Below, piece by piece: positions 22,229 through 31,516 of a stretch of DNA of 64,000 bases. The position numbers were made by a program, and so were the translations under genes. Under the pieces are notes generated by a model. The model searched no databases and was not told where the DNA came from. It saw only the letters and a list, made by a program, of their open reading frames with translations. Position 1 is the first letter of the stretch. The number at the start of each line of letters is the position of its first letter. The stretch comes from Symbiodinium natans (Eukaryota > Sar > Dinophyceae > Suessiales > Symbiodiniaceae): NCBI GenBank assembly GCA_905221605.1, contig CAJNDS010002834.1, positions 623,174-687,173 of the forward strand. Direction: 5' to 3'.

Positions 22229-22740
22229 TCCCCTAAATCCTAAACCTTAAACACTAAACCCTAAACCCTAAACCCTAAACCCTAAACCCTAAACCCTAAA
22301 CCCTAAACCCTAAACCCAACGTGGGTTCTTCAAAGAAATAGTAGTAGAATCGGCCGACATAGAGTCAGGTTCTTGAGCAAGTCTTCCTGAAGGCTGGTTT
22401 GCCGGACCGGGCTCGGGTTCGGGCGGTTCAGGGTTTGGGGTTTGGGGTTTAGGGTTTAGGGTTTAGGGTTTAGGGTGTGGGGGTTGGGGTTCGGGGGTTC
22501 GGGGGTTCAAGGGTTTGTGGGGCTAGAGGTTCCAGGATTCCGGGGTTATGTAGGGATTCTTGGGTATAGTAATTAGGGAGGGTTTAGGGGTTAAAAGGGT
22601 TTAGGCGTTAGGGGTTAAGTTCTGGGGTTTGGGGTTAAAGGGCTTACGGGGTTAAGTTCTAGGGTTTAGGGTTCGGGGGCCTCAGAGAAGCGACTCCGGT
22701 TTGATGCGAACTTAGACTTGCCATCCAGTGAACTTGACCG

Positions 22741-23027
22741 TTGCAAGTCCTAAAACCTTCAGGTTCGTGCCAAGCTTTCGCAGCGCGGGTTCCAGTCGAG
22801 GCCAGAGCCGCTTATGTTCCACGACGATGGCCAGGAGCAAGCAGTTGCGGAGCCTTAACTTGGTGCCCCGAGCATTGCCTGATGGCTTTGAAGAAGAACG
22901 GCGAGTACATCGCGGGCGGCCACGTGTTATGGCTGTCCCTGGCCCGGCACTAACGCGACAATCAGATCCAAGACGATATCGTGTACCGTGATGTAGAAGA
23001 ACTCGCGCAGACGATGCAGTTGCAGCC
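22741..23027. CDS. Probable coding relic, strand uncertain
   Basis: A 290-bp unique island between arrays. The + strand reads EHCLMALKKNGEYIAGGHVL and, after one stop, DDIVYRDVEELAQTMQL. The - strand reads LREFFYITVHDIVLDLIVAL, also interrupted. Codon composition differs from the repeats, so a broken gene fragment is likely, but neither strand can be chosen. Confidence 0.35.
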
Positions 23028-23647
23028 TAGGTTTAGGGTTCAGGGTTTAGGGTTTAGGGTCAAACCCATTTCATTCCAAGGTGGCCCTGGCCACTAGGAG
23101 GCTTAGGCCCCGAAGTGGCGAGTGGGATAAACCTCTCAAACCCTACCCCTAAACCCTAAACCCTAAACCCTAAACCCTAAACCCTAAACCCTAAGCCCTA
23201 AACCCTAAACCCTAAACCCTAAAACCCTAAACCCTAAATCCAAACCCTAAACCCTCAACCTCAGGGGCTGAATAGGGCTTATTAAGTTTATAAAGTTCTT
23301 TTTTCTTTTATATGTAGGGCTGTTTACAGGGTTTTACACCGTTCTTTAAAGGTTTCATATATTTGTGAAAAGTATAGAGATTTTATGGGGTTTATGCGGT
23401 GTTATATAGGGTTTCATGGAGCTTTTCAAGGGGGTGTTTTGGGGAGGGCTGGCGGCTTAAAGGTGCGTTGGTACTCTTCCTTTCTGGCAAAGGCCACACC
23501 CTCAATCCCAGACCATAACCGGAAACAGCCCCAAGCTTTTAGGGCTTAGGGTTTATAGTGTTTGGGGCCTAGACGGTCTAGGGTTTAGGGTTTAAGAGTT
23601 TATAGTGATTAGGGTTTAGGGTCATCATGTTTAGGGTTTAGGGTTAG

Positions 23648-23752
23648 ACCGTCCCTAACTACCCGGACCTACTCGGGTTGGCAAAAGCTATCAAGGCTAC
23701 TCCTGCCAAGAAGCCCTCGGCCCTAGAAAGGCTTTCTTCTCTTCTAAAGCCT
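23648..23752 (+). CDS. Exon-like island, unknown
   Basis: 35 codons after GGGTTAG: TVPNYPDLLGLAKAIKATPA, KKPSALERLSSLLKP, then TGA. It reads as an amphipathic, Lys-rich stretch. No family named. Confidence 0.35.
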
Positions 23753-23934
23753 TGAGCCCTAAGCCCTAGGATGACCCTAAACCCTCAACCCTAAGCCCTA
23801 TATAAACCCAACCCCCCAACCCCTGAAATACCCAAACCCTAAACCCTAAACCCTAAACCCTAAACCCTAAACCCTAAACCCTAAACCCTAAACCCTAAAC
23901 CCTAAACCCTAAACCCTAAACCCTAAACCTCCAG

Positions 23935-24018
23935 GTGGCCAAGCCAGGGATGCCACTTCTGTCGCAGGGAATCGTGGAGAATGTGTCTTGCTTCGAATCC
24001 CTGGGCCTCGAGCCCTCT
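23935..24018 (+). CDS. Internal exon, unknown
   Basis: 84 bp with CTCCAG|GTG acceptor and a GC donor (CCCTCT|GCACC), the splice style of the antiporter gene. Frame VAKPGMPLLSQGIVENVSCF, ESLGLEPS. Family unknown. Confidence 0.4.
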
Positions 24019-24029
24019 GCACCAAACCC

Positions 24030-24155
24030 TAAACTAGGGTCTAGGGTTTAGGGTTTAGGGTTTAGGGTTTAGGGTTTAGGGTTTAGGGTTTAGGGTTTAG
24101 GGTTTAGGGTTTAGGGTTCAGGGTTCATTTTCGGGTTTAGGGTTTAGGGTTTAGG
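24030..24155. repeat. TTTAGGG array
   Basis: About 11 clean heptamers (24044-24117) and four more after a TTCAGGG/TTTTCGGG break. It abuts the left end of a family C element. Confidence 0.9.
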
Positions 24156-24156
24156 G

Positions 24157-24270
24157 TTTACTCCAGAACGTTGGAACATGGCTTAAAGATGATTAGTGCT
24201 GGGATTCCCTTTGGTCTACCTTTTGAGGGTATCGGGATAGGGATGTTCGAACTTTTTGCAGTTTACTGTA
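24157..24270. mobile_element. MITE family C copy
   Basis: Starts TTTACTCCAGAACGTTGGAA and ends TTCGAACTTTTTGCAGTTTA, with inverted termini (ACTCCAGAAAGTTGGAACAT in the family). Other copies: 25351-25469 (opposite orientation) and 53701-53820 (nested in MITE B). Confidence 0.8.
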
Positions 24271-24464
24271 GGGTGTCGGCTTGTAAGGCCGAATCCTAAA
24301 CTCGTCAACCCCCTAGAACCCTACTAGACCCTAGACCTTATAAACCTGAAACATCTCCTTCAACAATACATATTATACATATATATATATATGATATATA
24401 TATATAGATACATATATATATATATATAATGTTTATTCATTAAACCATTTAACCCCTTAACTCA

Positions 24465-24715
24465 TTCGTGGGCGCTGTGCGTTTCTTTCTTTCGTGGGCA
24501 TTGTGCAAGAATCCGTGGGCCTTGTGCAAAGTTGTTAGTTTGAATTTGCAAAGCTTGTGGGCATTATGAAACAACATCGTACAGTAGGCGATTGGGCAAC
24601 AATTCGCGGACATTATCTTAAAAAAAGCCGTGCGCACTGTGCAAAGTGTCGCGGGCATTGTGCAGAAGCTCCGCGCGGGCATTGTGCAAGTTTGTTCGTG
24701 GCCATGGTGCGCCAA
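24465..24715. repeat. Irregular minisatellite, GTGGGCATTGTGCAA core
   Basis: Eight to nine degenerate copies of (C)GTGGGCATTGTGCAAG at variable spacing of about 20-45 bp (for example 24468, 24499, 24516, 24558, 24648, 24675). Both strands are open (minus strand 88 codons rich in His/Cys/Met/Pro, plus strand with GHCA motifs) because the repeat lacks stops. I do not call either a gene. Confidence 0.6.
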
Positions 24716-24777
24716 ATGCTACTGGGCCTCAGGCTGTGTAAAGAGGGCGTTTTGTACGCTGGCGTGAAGAGTTCTAT

Positions 24778-24887
24778 CCCTAAGGATCCATGTACCTATG
24801 TAGTATATACTTAGGCCTTAAAGGGGTTCCTATTATAGTAGCTTTAGGGCCCAAGTATATACTATATAGGTACATGGATCCTTTGGG
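24778..24887. mobile_element. Palindromic MITE family E copy 1
   Basis: Almost perfect inverted repeat over its full length: CCCTAAGGATCCATGTACCT at the left, AGGTACATGGATCCTTTGGG at the right, with a TATATACTTAGG/CCCAAGTATATA pair inside. Flanked by TAT on both sides. Copy 2 at 45137-45245 is in opposite orientation. Confidence 0.9.
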
Positions 24888-25120
24888 TATGTAAAGCGAA
24901 ATAGTTTCCTCATGTTGCGGGGGCCAATGGGCCGGTAGGCCAGTTGCTTGGCTTGACTATAGTAAGTGCTGTGACTTGAGAACCCTGAACTTGAAACCAA
25001 AACCCCTAAACCCCAAAAACCCCACCAAAAAAGCCCTAAACAGACCCAAAAACTCCGGAAAACCCTTCACATACCCCTAAACCTGAACCCCTAAAAACCT
25101 AAACCCAAAGTCTTACCCAG

Positions 25121-25213
25121 GACTTCTACCGCGTCTGCTTCAGCATGGACGTGCTGGACACTGCCAGCGGCAAAAAGGGCATCCCGCGAGGGCAAATCGC
25201 CCTTCTCTTCCAG
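25121..25213 (+). CDS. Internal exon, unknown protein
   Basis: 93 bp, in frame from end to end, with TTACCCAG|GAC acceptor and CTTCCAG|GCGGGT donor (GC type), exactly the boundary style of the antiporter exons. Encodes DFYRVCFSMDVLDTASGKKG, IPRGQIALLFQ. This is the best-supported unnamed exon of the window. I do not recognise the family. Confidence 0.5.
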
Positions 25214-25221
25214 GCGGGTTG

Positions 25222-25350
25222 GGGTGAGGGGTTTAGGGTTTAGGGTTTAGGGTTCAGGGTTTAGGGTTTAGGGTTTAGGGTTTAGGGTTTAGGGTTTAGG
25301 GTTTAGGGTTTAACTAGGGTTTAGGGTTCAGGGTTTAGGGTTTAAGGTTG
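25222..25350. repeat. TTTAGGG array
   Basis: About 15 heptamers in two runs separated by TTTAACTAGGG. Confidence 0.9.
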
Positions 25351-25469
25351 TACAGTAAACCCCAAAAAGTTGGAACATCCTTGGCCCCATACCCCAAAAG
25401 CTATCCTAAAGTAAGGGAATCCCAGCTCGAATCATCCTTAAGCCATGTTCCAACTTTCTGGAGTTAACT
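25351..25469. mobile_element. MITE family C copy, reversed
   Basis: ACAGTAAACCCCAAAAAGTT at the left and AACTTTCTGGAGTTAACT at the right. It is the reverse complement of the copies at 24157 and 53701. Confidence 0.8.
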
Positions 25470-25948
25470 TTAGAGGTTGATGGCTTTAAGCGTTTGCGGT
25501 TTAGGATTTCGGATTCAGGGTTTAGGTTCGGGGGTTTAGGATTAGGGGTTTAGGGTTTAGGGGTTTAGGGCTTAGGGTTTAGGAGAATCCCGAATTAAAC
25601 CTTAAACCCTAGCTTTACATGAGTGTTGGTTTGTTTTGCTCGTTGTGGGGCTTCTGCTACTTAGGCATAGGCGCTCTTAAGGGTGTTGATTGACACATAT
25701 TCGTAGCTAGATCTAATCATCCTAGTAAGTTCCTTTGCTTTTGTCTCATACTGGCCATGGTAGTATGCTACCTAACCAAAGATGATTCTATCCTAAGAAA
25801 GTGCATGGGACGTAGCCCTGCAAAACACAGGCCCATAGTGCGTCTCTTTCTGTTGTCAAAAATTTAAGAGCCTCCGGCTCAAGCCGCCGACCCCGCTGGA
25901 GCATAGTTGAAAGGTTTAAACGCGTTCGTTAGGTCAAAGGATGCCAAA

Positions 25949-26054
25949 GGGGGGGGGGGGGGGTAGGGGGGGGGGGGGGTGGGGGGGGGGGGGGGGGGGG
26001 TGGGGGGGGGGGGGGTGGGGGGGGGGGGGGGGTAGGGGGGGGGAGGGGGGGGAG
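25949..26054. repeat. Poly-G tract with T/A interruptions
   Basis: About 100 bases of G interrupted by single T or A. The minus-strand poly-Pro ORF over it is an artefact. Length in the assembly is unlikely to be exact. Confidence 0.9.
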
Positions 26055-26112
26055 GAACCATGACCCCTAACCCCTAAACCCTAAACCCTCAACCCTAACC
26101 TCCCCTCTGGAG

Positions 26113-26280
26113 GAGCTCTCCCGCACCTTGTACCAGAAGTTGGCGGACCGGGACAGCCGCAAGCATCCCTATCGGGCGCGGAAGGAGCCTGGTTCAGGGT
26201 TCAGGGTTCAGGGTTCAGGGTTTAGGGTTTAGGGTTTAGGGTTTAGGGCGCGGAAGGAGCCTTACTGTCGGGTTGCGGCC
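26113..26280 (+). CDS. Exon interrupted by a telomere-like array with 17-bp duplication
   Basis: Left part 26113-26190 encodes ELSRTLYQKLADRDSRKHPY, RARKEP. A short TTCAGGG/TTTAGGG array (26191-26245) follows. The 17 bases GGGCGCGGAAGGAGCCT (26174-26190) are then repeated exactly at 26246-26262 and the same reading frame resumes: YCRVAARS, up to a GT (AGT|GTAGGG). Removing one repeat plus the array restores one open frame. Since the duplicate contains GGAAG|GAG, splicing from the first to the second copy (GA donor, AG|G acceptor) would also restore it. Product unknown. Confidence 0.5.
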
Positions 26281-26513
26281 CGGAGTGTAGGGTTTTGGGT
26301 TTAGGGTTTAGGGTTTAGGTTTAGGCTTTTGTTGTTAAGGGGCTTTAAGTTTTGGGAGGTTGAAGTTTTAGGAGGTTTTGGGAGGTTTTTAGGAGGAGTT
26401 AGGAGGTCTTAGGAGGTTTGAGGAGGTTTTAGTCTCGGATGCCGCGTAGTTCGGACCCCTTGTCCCCAACGACTCCGATACCCCCTATATACATGGCTTA
26501 CAATGTGTTAAGA

Positions 26514-26602
26514 TGTTCCCCCTTATACTAACAGTCCGTAATAGGGAGTATATTCGGGGGTCTAGAATCCCTACTAAGGACAGTTTGTTAAAACGGGGAA
26601 CA
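26514..26602. mobile_element. MITE family B copy
   Basis: Begins GTTCCCCCTTATACTAACAG and ends ACAGTTTGTTAAAACGGGGAAC. The family has inverted termini GTTCCCCCTTATACTAACAG. Other copies: 34953-35032, 50541-50625, 53659-53861, about 54345-54415, and a right half at 8192-8231. Confidence 0.8.
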
Positions 26603-26850
26603 TCCCAAAAGGGATCCTGTTGTAGGATTTGTACAGTGAGAGCAACCAGGTATGCGTACCCCAAACATCCCCCTCCACATGGGAACCCTAAGACCCTAAA
26701 CCTCGTACCCCTTCTTGGGCCATGGGCGGCACTCGGTTAGGGTTTGGGGAACCCTAAACCCTAAACCCTTAACCCTAAACCCTAAACCCTAAACCCTAAA
26801 CCCTAAACCCTAAACCCTAAACCCTAAACCCTCGGGAGGATAGGTCTAAG

Positions 26851-27060
26851 GATCGTTACATGGTCCCTTGATGTGGTCCCTAACCTTCTTTTAAAGGGCG
26901 CTGAAGTATGGGCCCTCGGGCTTTATAGGGTTTAGGGTTTAGGGTTTAGGGTTTAGGGTTTAGGGTTTAGGGTTTAGGGTTTAGGGTTTAGGGGTATTTA
27001 CTCAAGGGGTACATCACAATTCCCCATGTAAGGGCCCACTCTAAGGGACCATGCAAGTAC
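26851..27060. mobile_element. MITE family D copy split by a TTTAGGG array
   Basis: Termini TTACATGGTCCCTT and AAGGGACCATGCAAGTACC are inverted. Internal TGAAGTATGGGCCCTCGGG matches the copies at 31178-31310 and 32165-32316. In place of their middle it carries about nine TTTAGGG units (26928-26993), so the array interrupts the element. Confidence 0.75.
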
Positions 27061-27159
27061 CCTAAGAATCGGGGTGAGCCCGTGAAGGCCTCCGGATCGT
27101 CACCCGAAGGCAAGAAGCGTGGGTCGTCCCAGCCCAAGCCGTAGGTGCAGAGCTGCCCT

Positions 27160-27610
27160 AAACTTACTGAACCCTAAACCCTAAGCCCTAACCCCTAAGT
27201 CCCAAGCCCTAAGCCCTCAACCCTAAGCCCTAAACCCTAAACCCTAAACCTTAAAACCCTAATAACCTAAAACCCTAAACCCTAAACTAAACCCTAAACC
27301 CTAACCCTAAGCCCCAAGCCCCAAGCCCTAAGCCCTAAACCCTAAACTCTAAACCGAACCGTAAAGCCTAAACCCTAAGGCAGAGTGTAGAAGGCGAACG
27401 GTTTGATGGATTAGAATTCCATCGAGTGTTCAGTGCAGGGTTAGGGTTTCTCAAGCCTTAAGTTCTTGGGGGCTTTGGGTTTAGGGTTTAGGGTGTAGGG
27501 TTTAGGGTTTAGGGTTTGGGGCATCTCGAGCCCCAAATTCTTGAGGCTTGAAACAGGCTTTGAGCTTAGGGTTTAGGGTTTCGGGTTTAGGGTTTAGGGT
27601 TTAGGGTTCA
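27160..27610. repeat. Degenerate telomere-like field
   Basis: C-strand CCCTAAA/CCCTAAG at 27170-27380 and G-strand runs 27475-27520 and 27565-27610. The spacers show no gene. Similar 25-bp phrases flank the middle G-run (CTCAAGCCTTAAGTTCTTGG at 27455, CTCGAGCCCCAAATTCTTGA at 27526). Confidence 0.8.
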
Positions 27611-27612
27611 GG

Positions 27613-27905
27613 TTCCGACCATCTTCCAAAAAGGACCCGGATGAAATGGGCAAGCGAAACTCCTTGATGGATGTCCTCCTTCAGCGCCACCGGGGCAAGG
27701 ACTCTGCAACATTCTGGCAGCAGTACCAACTGTTGCAGCCATCCCATGATGTGTTTACAACACATGCTGCGGATCTCCAGCACCGCATCCCGTTCGTGCT
27801 GCACGGCGACGAGGGCAGGGGTCAAAAGAAGAAGCCCGTGCTCATCATGCAGATACATCCCGTTTTGGGTCGAGGATCCTTGGTCCCATATCTTGCGGCC
27901 CTAGT
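27613..27905 (+). CDS. ORF fragment of a probable multicopy dinoflagellate family
   Basis: One frame is open from the end of an array (27613) with an ATG at 27646. It reads RHRGKDSATFWQQYQLLQPS, HDVFTTHAADLQHRIPFVLH, GDEGRGQKKKPVLIMQIHPV, LGRGS. The H-G-D-E-G-R-G-x-K-K-K-P segment followed by a hydrophobic strand recalls a highly repeated family in dinoflagellate protein sets. I say this from memory and cannot verify it; the function is unknown. After about 27905 the frame runs into a small inverted-repeat insert (CCAGAGGCT ... AGCCTCTGG, 27909-27969) and repeat, so the piece is 3'-truncated or ends at an unrecognised splice site. Confidence 0.6.
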
Positions 27906-28806
27906 ATCCAGAGGCTCTGCACCTACTACCCTACCCTTTGCTCAAAAGGGAACGGGTACAAGCCTCTGGGTACGGTTGGTTCAGGATTCAGGTTTCCGCT
28001 GTTTTGGGTTGTGTGTTCTGGGTGTCCGGGGCGCGTTTAGGGTTTTTGTTTACGGTTTTGGGTCAGAGTGCACGGGTTGCATGGTAGTTCTATTTCAAAC
28101 CCTCCTAAAACCCCGCATCCCCAATCCCTAACATGCGACACCATCAGCTCTCAAGCCGAGCCCCTGAACCCTAAACCCCAAATTCGAATCCCTAGACCCC
28201 GAGCCCTAAGTCATTAAGCCCCCACCCTCGCTACTCCGCACATGGCCACTTAAACCCTGAACCCTAACCCTGAATCGAAGGGCTTAGGGTTTCGGGGTTT
28301 GGGGTTTAGGGTTTAGGGTTTAGGGATAGTGTGTAGGGAGAAGTATTCTTCGATAGTTTGGAGTGCGTTGTAGTTCTATAGAGTGAGGAGGGCACGACTT
28401 CGGGATTTTTTTCGGGTCCCCAACTTGTGGAATCATACGCTGCGCCCACCCTCAACGACCTCTAGCCCAAGGCGCGAACCCTAAACCCGAAACCCTAAGC
28501 CCTAGGCCCTAAACCTTGCTTTGGAGGGCTTATTTCGGGAAAGTGGGTCGCCGGGCTGCACTTATTCTAAGAGGAGATTCTGCAGTGCAATTTTTCGAGG
28601 CTTTGGGGTTAAAAATTGCGCGTGCTAAATCCTAGGCTCTGAGCCCTATAGACCCTAAACCCCGACCACCCTAAAACCTGGACCCTACACCAAAAACTCC
28701 AAGTTTTCCCTAAACCCTAACCCTTAACCCTAAACCCTAAACCCTGAACCCTAAACCCCGAACCCTAAACCCTAAACCCAAAACTCCCGGGGAAGAAAGG
28801 CCTCGA

Positions 28807-29035
28807 ACGCATGAGATTCGGGGCGCCGCACAGCTCTCCGTGTTGCTGGAGATGCTCTGGATCCTCGGACTTGGCACTCTGCACTCCTATGCTTCGTGGT
28901 TTAGGGTTTTGGGGTTTAGGGTTTAGGGTTTAGGGTTTAGGGTTTAGGGTTTAAGGGTTTAAGGGTTTAAGGGTTTAAGGGTTTAGGGTTTGGGGCACTC
29001 CTATGCTTCGAGGCTTAAGGATTTTTGGAGCGGAT
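28807..29035 (+). CDS. Exon interrupted by telomere-like array with 16-bp duplication
   Basis: The left part encodes THEIRGAAQLSVLLEMLWIL, GLGTLHSYAS (hydrophobic). It ends in GCACTCCTATGCTTCG (28881-28896). An array of TTTAGGG/TTTAAGGG (28897-28994) follows, and the same 16 bases recur at 28995-29010 with the frame continuing RLKDFWSGF to a TAG. The repeat flanks the array exactly, like a target-site duplication. Confidence 0.45.
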
Positions 29036-29669
29036 TTTAGGGTTTTTGTAGTGTCCGGGGGTTTTGGTGTTTTTGGGCTGTTTGGGGTTTGAGGCGCTAG
29101 AGCTTCAAGGCATATCTCCGGCCCTCGGGAGTAGTTCTTGCTTATTCTGGTGGTCGATGAGAGGTTGAAGGTTTTTGGGTGAATCAAGGTTTTTGCCGGA
29201 TTTATTGTGCTCTATTCTGGGTTTCCAGCCTCAGCTTTTTGCTTGGAGGCGAGCTTTTTTGACCCTAAACCCTAAACCCTAAACCCTAACCCTAAACTCT
29301 TTTTTTATCAGTCTGGGGGCTTAGTTGTTCCACCGCCCTAGCTATCCCCCAGTTTACCGAAAAAAGGTCCCCAAGGTAAGGGAGAAGGGCCGAAGGTGAA
29401 TGGTTTAGGGTTAAGAGGGTTTAGGGTTTAGGGTTGCTATACCTAAACCCTGCTCAATTAGAAACTTCAACCCCAAAGCCGAAACCCTGAAAACCCTAGG
29501 CCCTAAAAGCCCTGAACCCTACAGACCTAAGTAACCCCAAGCCCAAGTTCCAGACCCTAAAGAAAGCCGACGCCCTGAACCCTAAATCCTGCAGACCTCA
29601 AGTCCTTTGAAAATCCCTGAACCCTAAACCTTAAACCCTGAACCTTGAACCCTGAACCCTAAACCCCAA

Positions 29670-29811
29670 GCCCTAAAACCCTAAACCCTAAACCCTAAAC
29701 CCTAAACCCTAAACCCTAAACCCTAAACCCTAAACCCTAAACCCTAAACCCTAAACCCTAAACCCTAAACCCTAAACCCTAAACCCTAAACCCTAACCCT
29801 AAACCCTAAAC
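29670..29811. repeat. CCCTAAA array
   Basis: About 20 clean units. The inverted-repeat element that follows is inserted directly in it. Confidence 0.95.
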
Positions 29812-30442
29812 TTGGGTTCGGCCGGTCCACACTAACAGTCACCACCAGCAGACCCACAAATAAAAGCACCCGGTAAATGTCAAAAAAATGACTGAGATTC
29901 CTGCTATTCCTGGTGCTATTCCTGGTGCTATTTCTGGTGCTATTTCGGGTGCATTTTTTTGTGCTATTCCTGGTGCTATTCCTGGTGCTATTTCTGGTGC
30001 TATTGTTTGTGCTATTTCTGGAGCTATTTTTTGTGCTATTGTTTGTGCTATTTCTGGTGCTATTTCTGGTGCTGTTGCTGGTGCTATGTGACTAACAATC
30101 ACCACCAGCAGACCCACAAAAAACAGCACCCGGTAAATGCTAAGCTGCTAAAATTGACTGGGATTCCTGGTGCTATTTCTGGTGCTATTGTTTGTGCTAT
30201 TTCTGGTGCTATTTTTTGTGCTATTCCTGGCGCTATTTCTGGTGCTATTTTTTGTGCTATTGTTTGTGCTATTTCTGGTGCCATTTCTGCTGCTATGTGA
30301 CTAACAGTCACCACCAGCAGACCCACAAAAAGAAGCACCCGGTAAATGCTAAAATTGACTGGGATTCCTGGTGCTATTTTTGGCCTGTGTGTTATAAGGC
30401 CACAGCGTTATTTGACTGTTAGTGTGGACCGGCCGAACCCAA
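29812..30442. mobile_element. Transposon-like element with perfect 30-bp inverted ends
   Basis: Left end TTGGGTTCGGCCGGTCCACA (30 bp to 29841) is repeated exactly in inverse orientation at 30413-30442 (right end TGTGGACCGGCCGAACCCAA). Inside lie three head-to-tail copies of a unit starting ACTAACARTCACCACCAGCA (29832, 30091, 30301), each with a block of 12-bp minisatellite GGTGCTATTTCT / TGTGCTATTGTT. CCCTAAA repeat continues on both sides. No transposase: the open frames are the 12-bp repeat read as Gly-Ala-Ile-Ser/Pro. A non-autonomous DNA element is the likely identity. Confidence 0.85.
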
Positions 30443-30540
30443 CCCTAAACCCTAAACCCTTGAATGAGACCCCCCCAAGGAAGGCGCTACCGGGACGCCC
30501 CTTCCCGACAGCTGTGGACATGGCACCTTGGGCCTTACAG

Positions 30541-30712
30541 GGTTTAGGGTTTAGGGTTTAGGGTTTAGGGTTTAGGGTTTAGGGTTTAGGGTTTAGGGTT
30601 TAGGGTTTAGTGCTTAGGGTGGTAGGGTGTTAGGGTGTTAGGGTGTTAGGGTGTTAGGGTGTTAGGGTGTTAGGGTGTTAGGGTGTTAGGGTGTTAGGGT
30701 GTTAGGGTTTAG
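30541..30712. repeat. TTTAGGG array passing into GGGTGTTA octamers
   Basis: About ten TTTAGGG units (30541-30610) followed by about eleven GGGTGTTA octamers (30623-30712). It follows a possible short exon (30464-30540, RKALPGRPFPTAVDMAPWAL). Confidence 0.9.
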
Positions 30713-30731
30713 GCGGTTTTAGGGTTTAGGG

Positions 30732-30810
30732 GTATGTAATCCAAGGTTGCCTAATTAGTACTCCGTAATACTCCCCCGCTACTCCCTAAGGCTCCCTTAG
30801 GTACTTACCC
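30732..30810. mobile_element. Short element family L copy 1
   Basis: GTATGTAATCCAAGGTTGCC ... CTCCCTAAGGCTCCCTTAGG, reverse complement of 46284-46371 (TTTACATACC, CTTAGGGAGTACT). Two copies only. Confidence 0.6.
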
Positions 30811-31041
30811 GCCCTTGAACACCCTTCCCCTAACGAGGCTAGAATGACTGTCAGGTTCCACTTGGTCCCCACTTATGATCGTCGTTACCACTCTTATTCG
30901 GAGAGGGGGCGGCGGGGGGGGGCGGGGGGGTGGGGGGTTGGGTTTAGGATTTAGGGTTTAGGGTTTTCGGATTTAGCATTTTAGGGTTTAGGTTTTAGGG
31001 TGTTTTGGGGTTTCGACTGACTTCCCGCCCCCCTCTCGCAG

Positions 31042-31130
31042 AGTTCCTTCTTGGGAGATTCCTCGGACGATCAGCTCGCCACATGCCCCGATCCTGCAGT
31101 CGCGCCCCATGAATCCGAAACCCTTTCAAC
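31042..31130 (+). CDS. Internal exon, unknown acidic protein
   Basis: A strong pyrimidine tract and CTCTCGCAG acceptor (31022-31041) lead into SSFLGDSSDDQLATCPDPAV, APHESETLS. Open until the next array; donor not resolved. Family unknown. Confidence 0.45.
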
Positions 31131-31177
31131 CCTAAATCCTAAGCTGTCAAACTGTCTAGGGGGAAATAGGGTTTAGG

Positions 31178-31310
31178 AAGTTCCATGGTCCCTTATAATG
31201 TGGCCCCCTACCGTCTTTGAAGGATTTTGAAGTATGAGGGTTTAGATAAGGGCAGGTAAGGGGGCCCCATTTAAGCACCCATATGAAGGGACCTTGTAAC
31301 ATACCCTTAG
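31178..31310. mobile_element. MITE family D copy
   Basis: TTCCATGGTCCCTTATAATG ... GAAGGGACCTTGTAACATAC, with central TGAAGTATGAGGG. Uninterrupted relative of 26851-27060. Confidence 0.75.
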
Positions 31311-31376
31311 AGAAGAGCGGAAGCCACATAAACAAGTGTTAGGGTTTAGGGTTTAGGAAACACGCTAGTGCCCTAA

Positions 31377-31466
31377 TGCTTATAAGTAATACATAGTAGC
31401 CTTCATTTATATAAACCCGAGGGTATCCAATAGTATGTTTATCAAGGTTCGAGGGGGAGTATGGTA
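31377..31466 (+). mobile_element. MITE family A copy, diverged
   Basis: TTTATATAAACCCGAGGGTA, TATGTTTATCAAGGTTCGAG, GGGGAGTATGGTAG match the family. The right end lies 15 bp before the acceptor of the exon at 31481. Confidence 0.65.
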
Positions 31467-31480
31467 GCGTCTCGCCGCAG

Positions 31481-31516
31481 GTGCTAACGTTCTTGGAGAG
31501 AGCGGCGGAGATCGAT
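31481..31516 (+). CDS. Short internal exon, unknown
   Basis: CGCCGCAG|GTG acceptor and a fully canonical donor GAT|GTAAGC. Encodes VLTFLERAAEID. Confidence 0.4.

Noticed and set aside
24465..24715. CRISPR array
   Set aside because: Repeat spacing is irregular, copies degenerate and there are no cas genes; eukaryotic context.
25879..26061. Poly-proline ORF
   Set aside because: Reverse translation of a poly-G tract; not a gene.
29839..30338. Gly-Ala-Ile-Ser/Pro repeat proteins on both strands
   Set aside because: Produced by the 12-bp minisatellite inside the inverted-repeat element.
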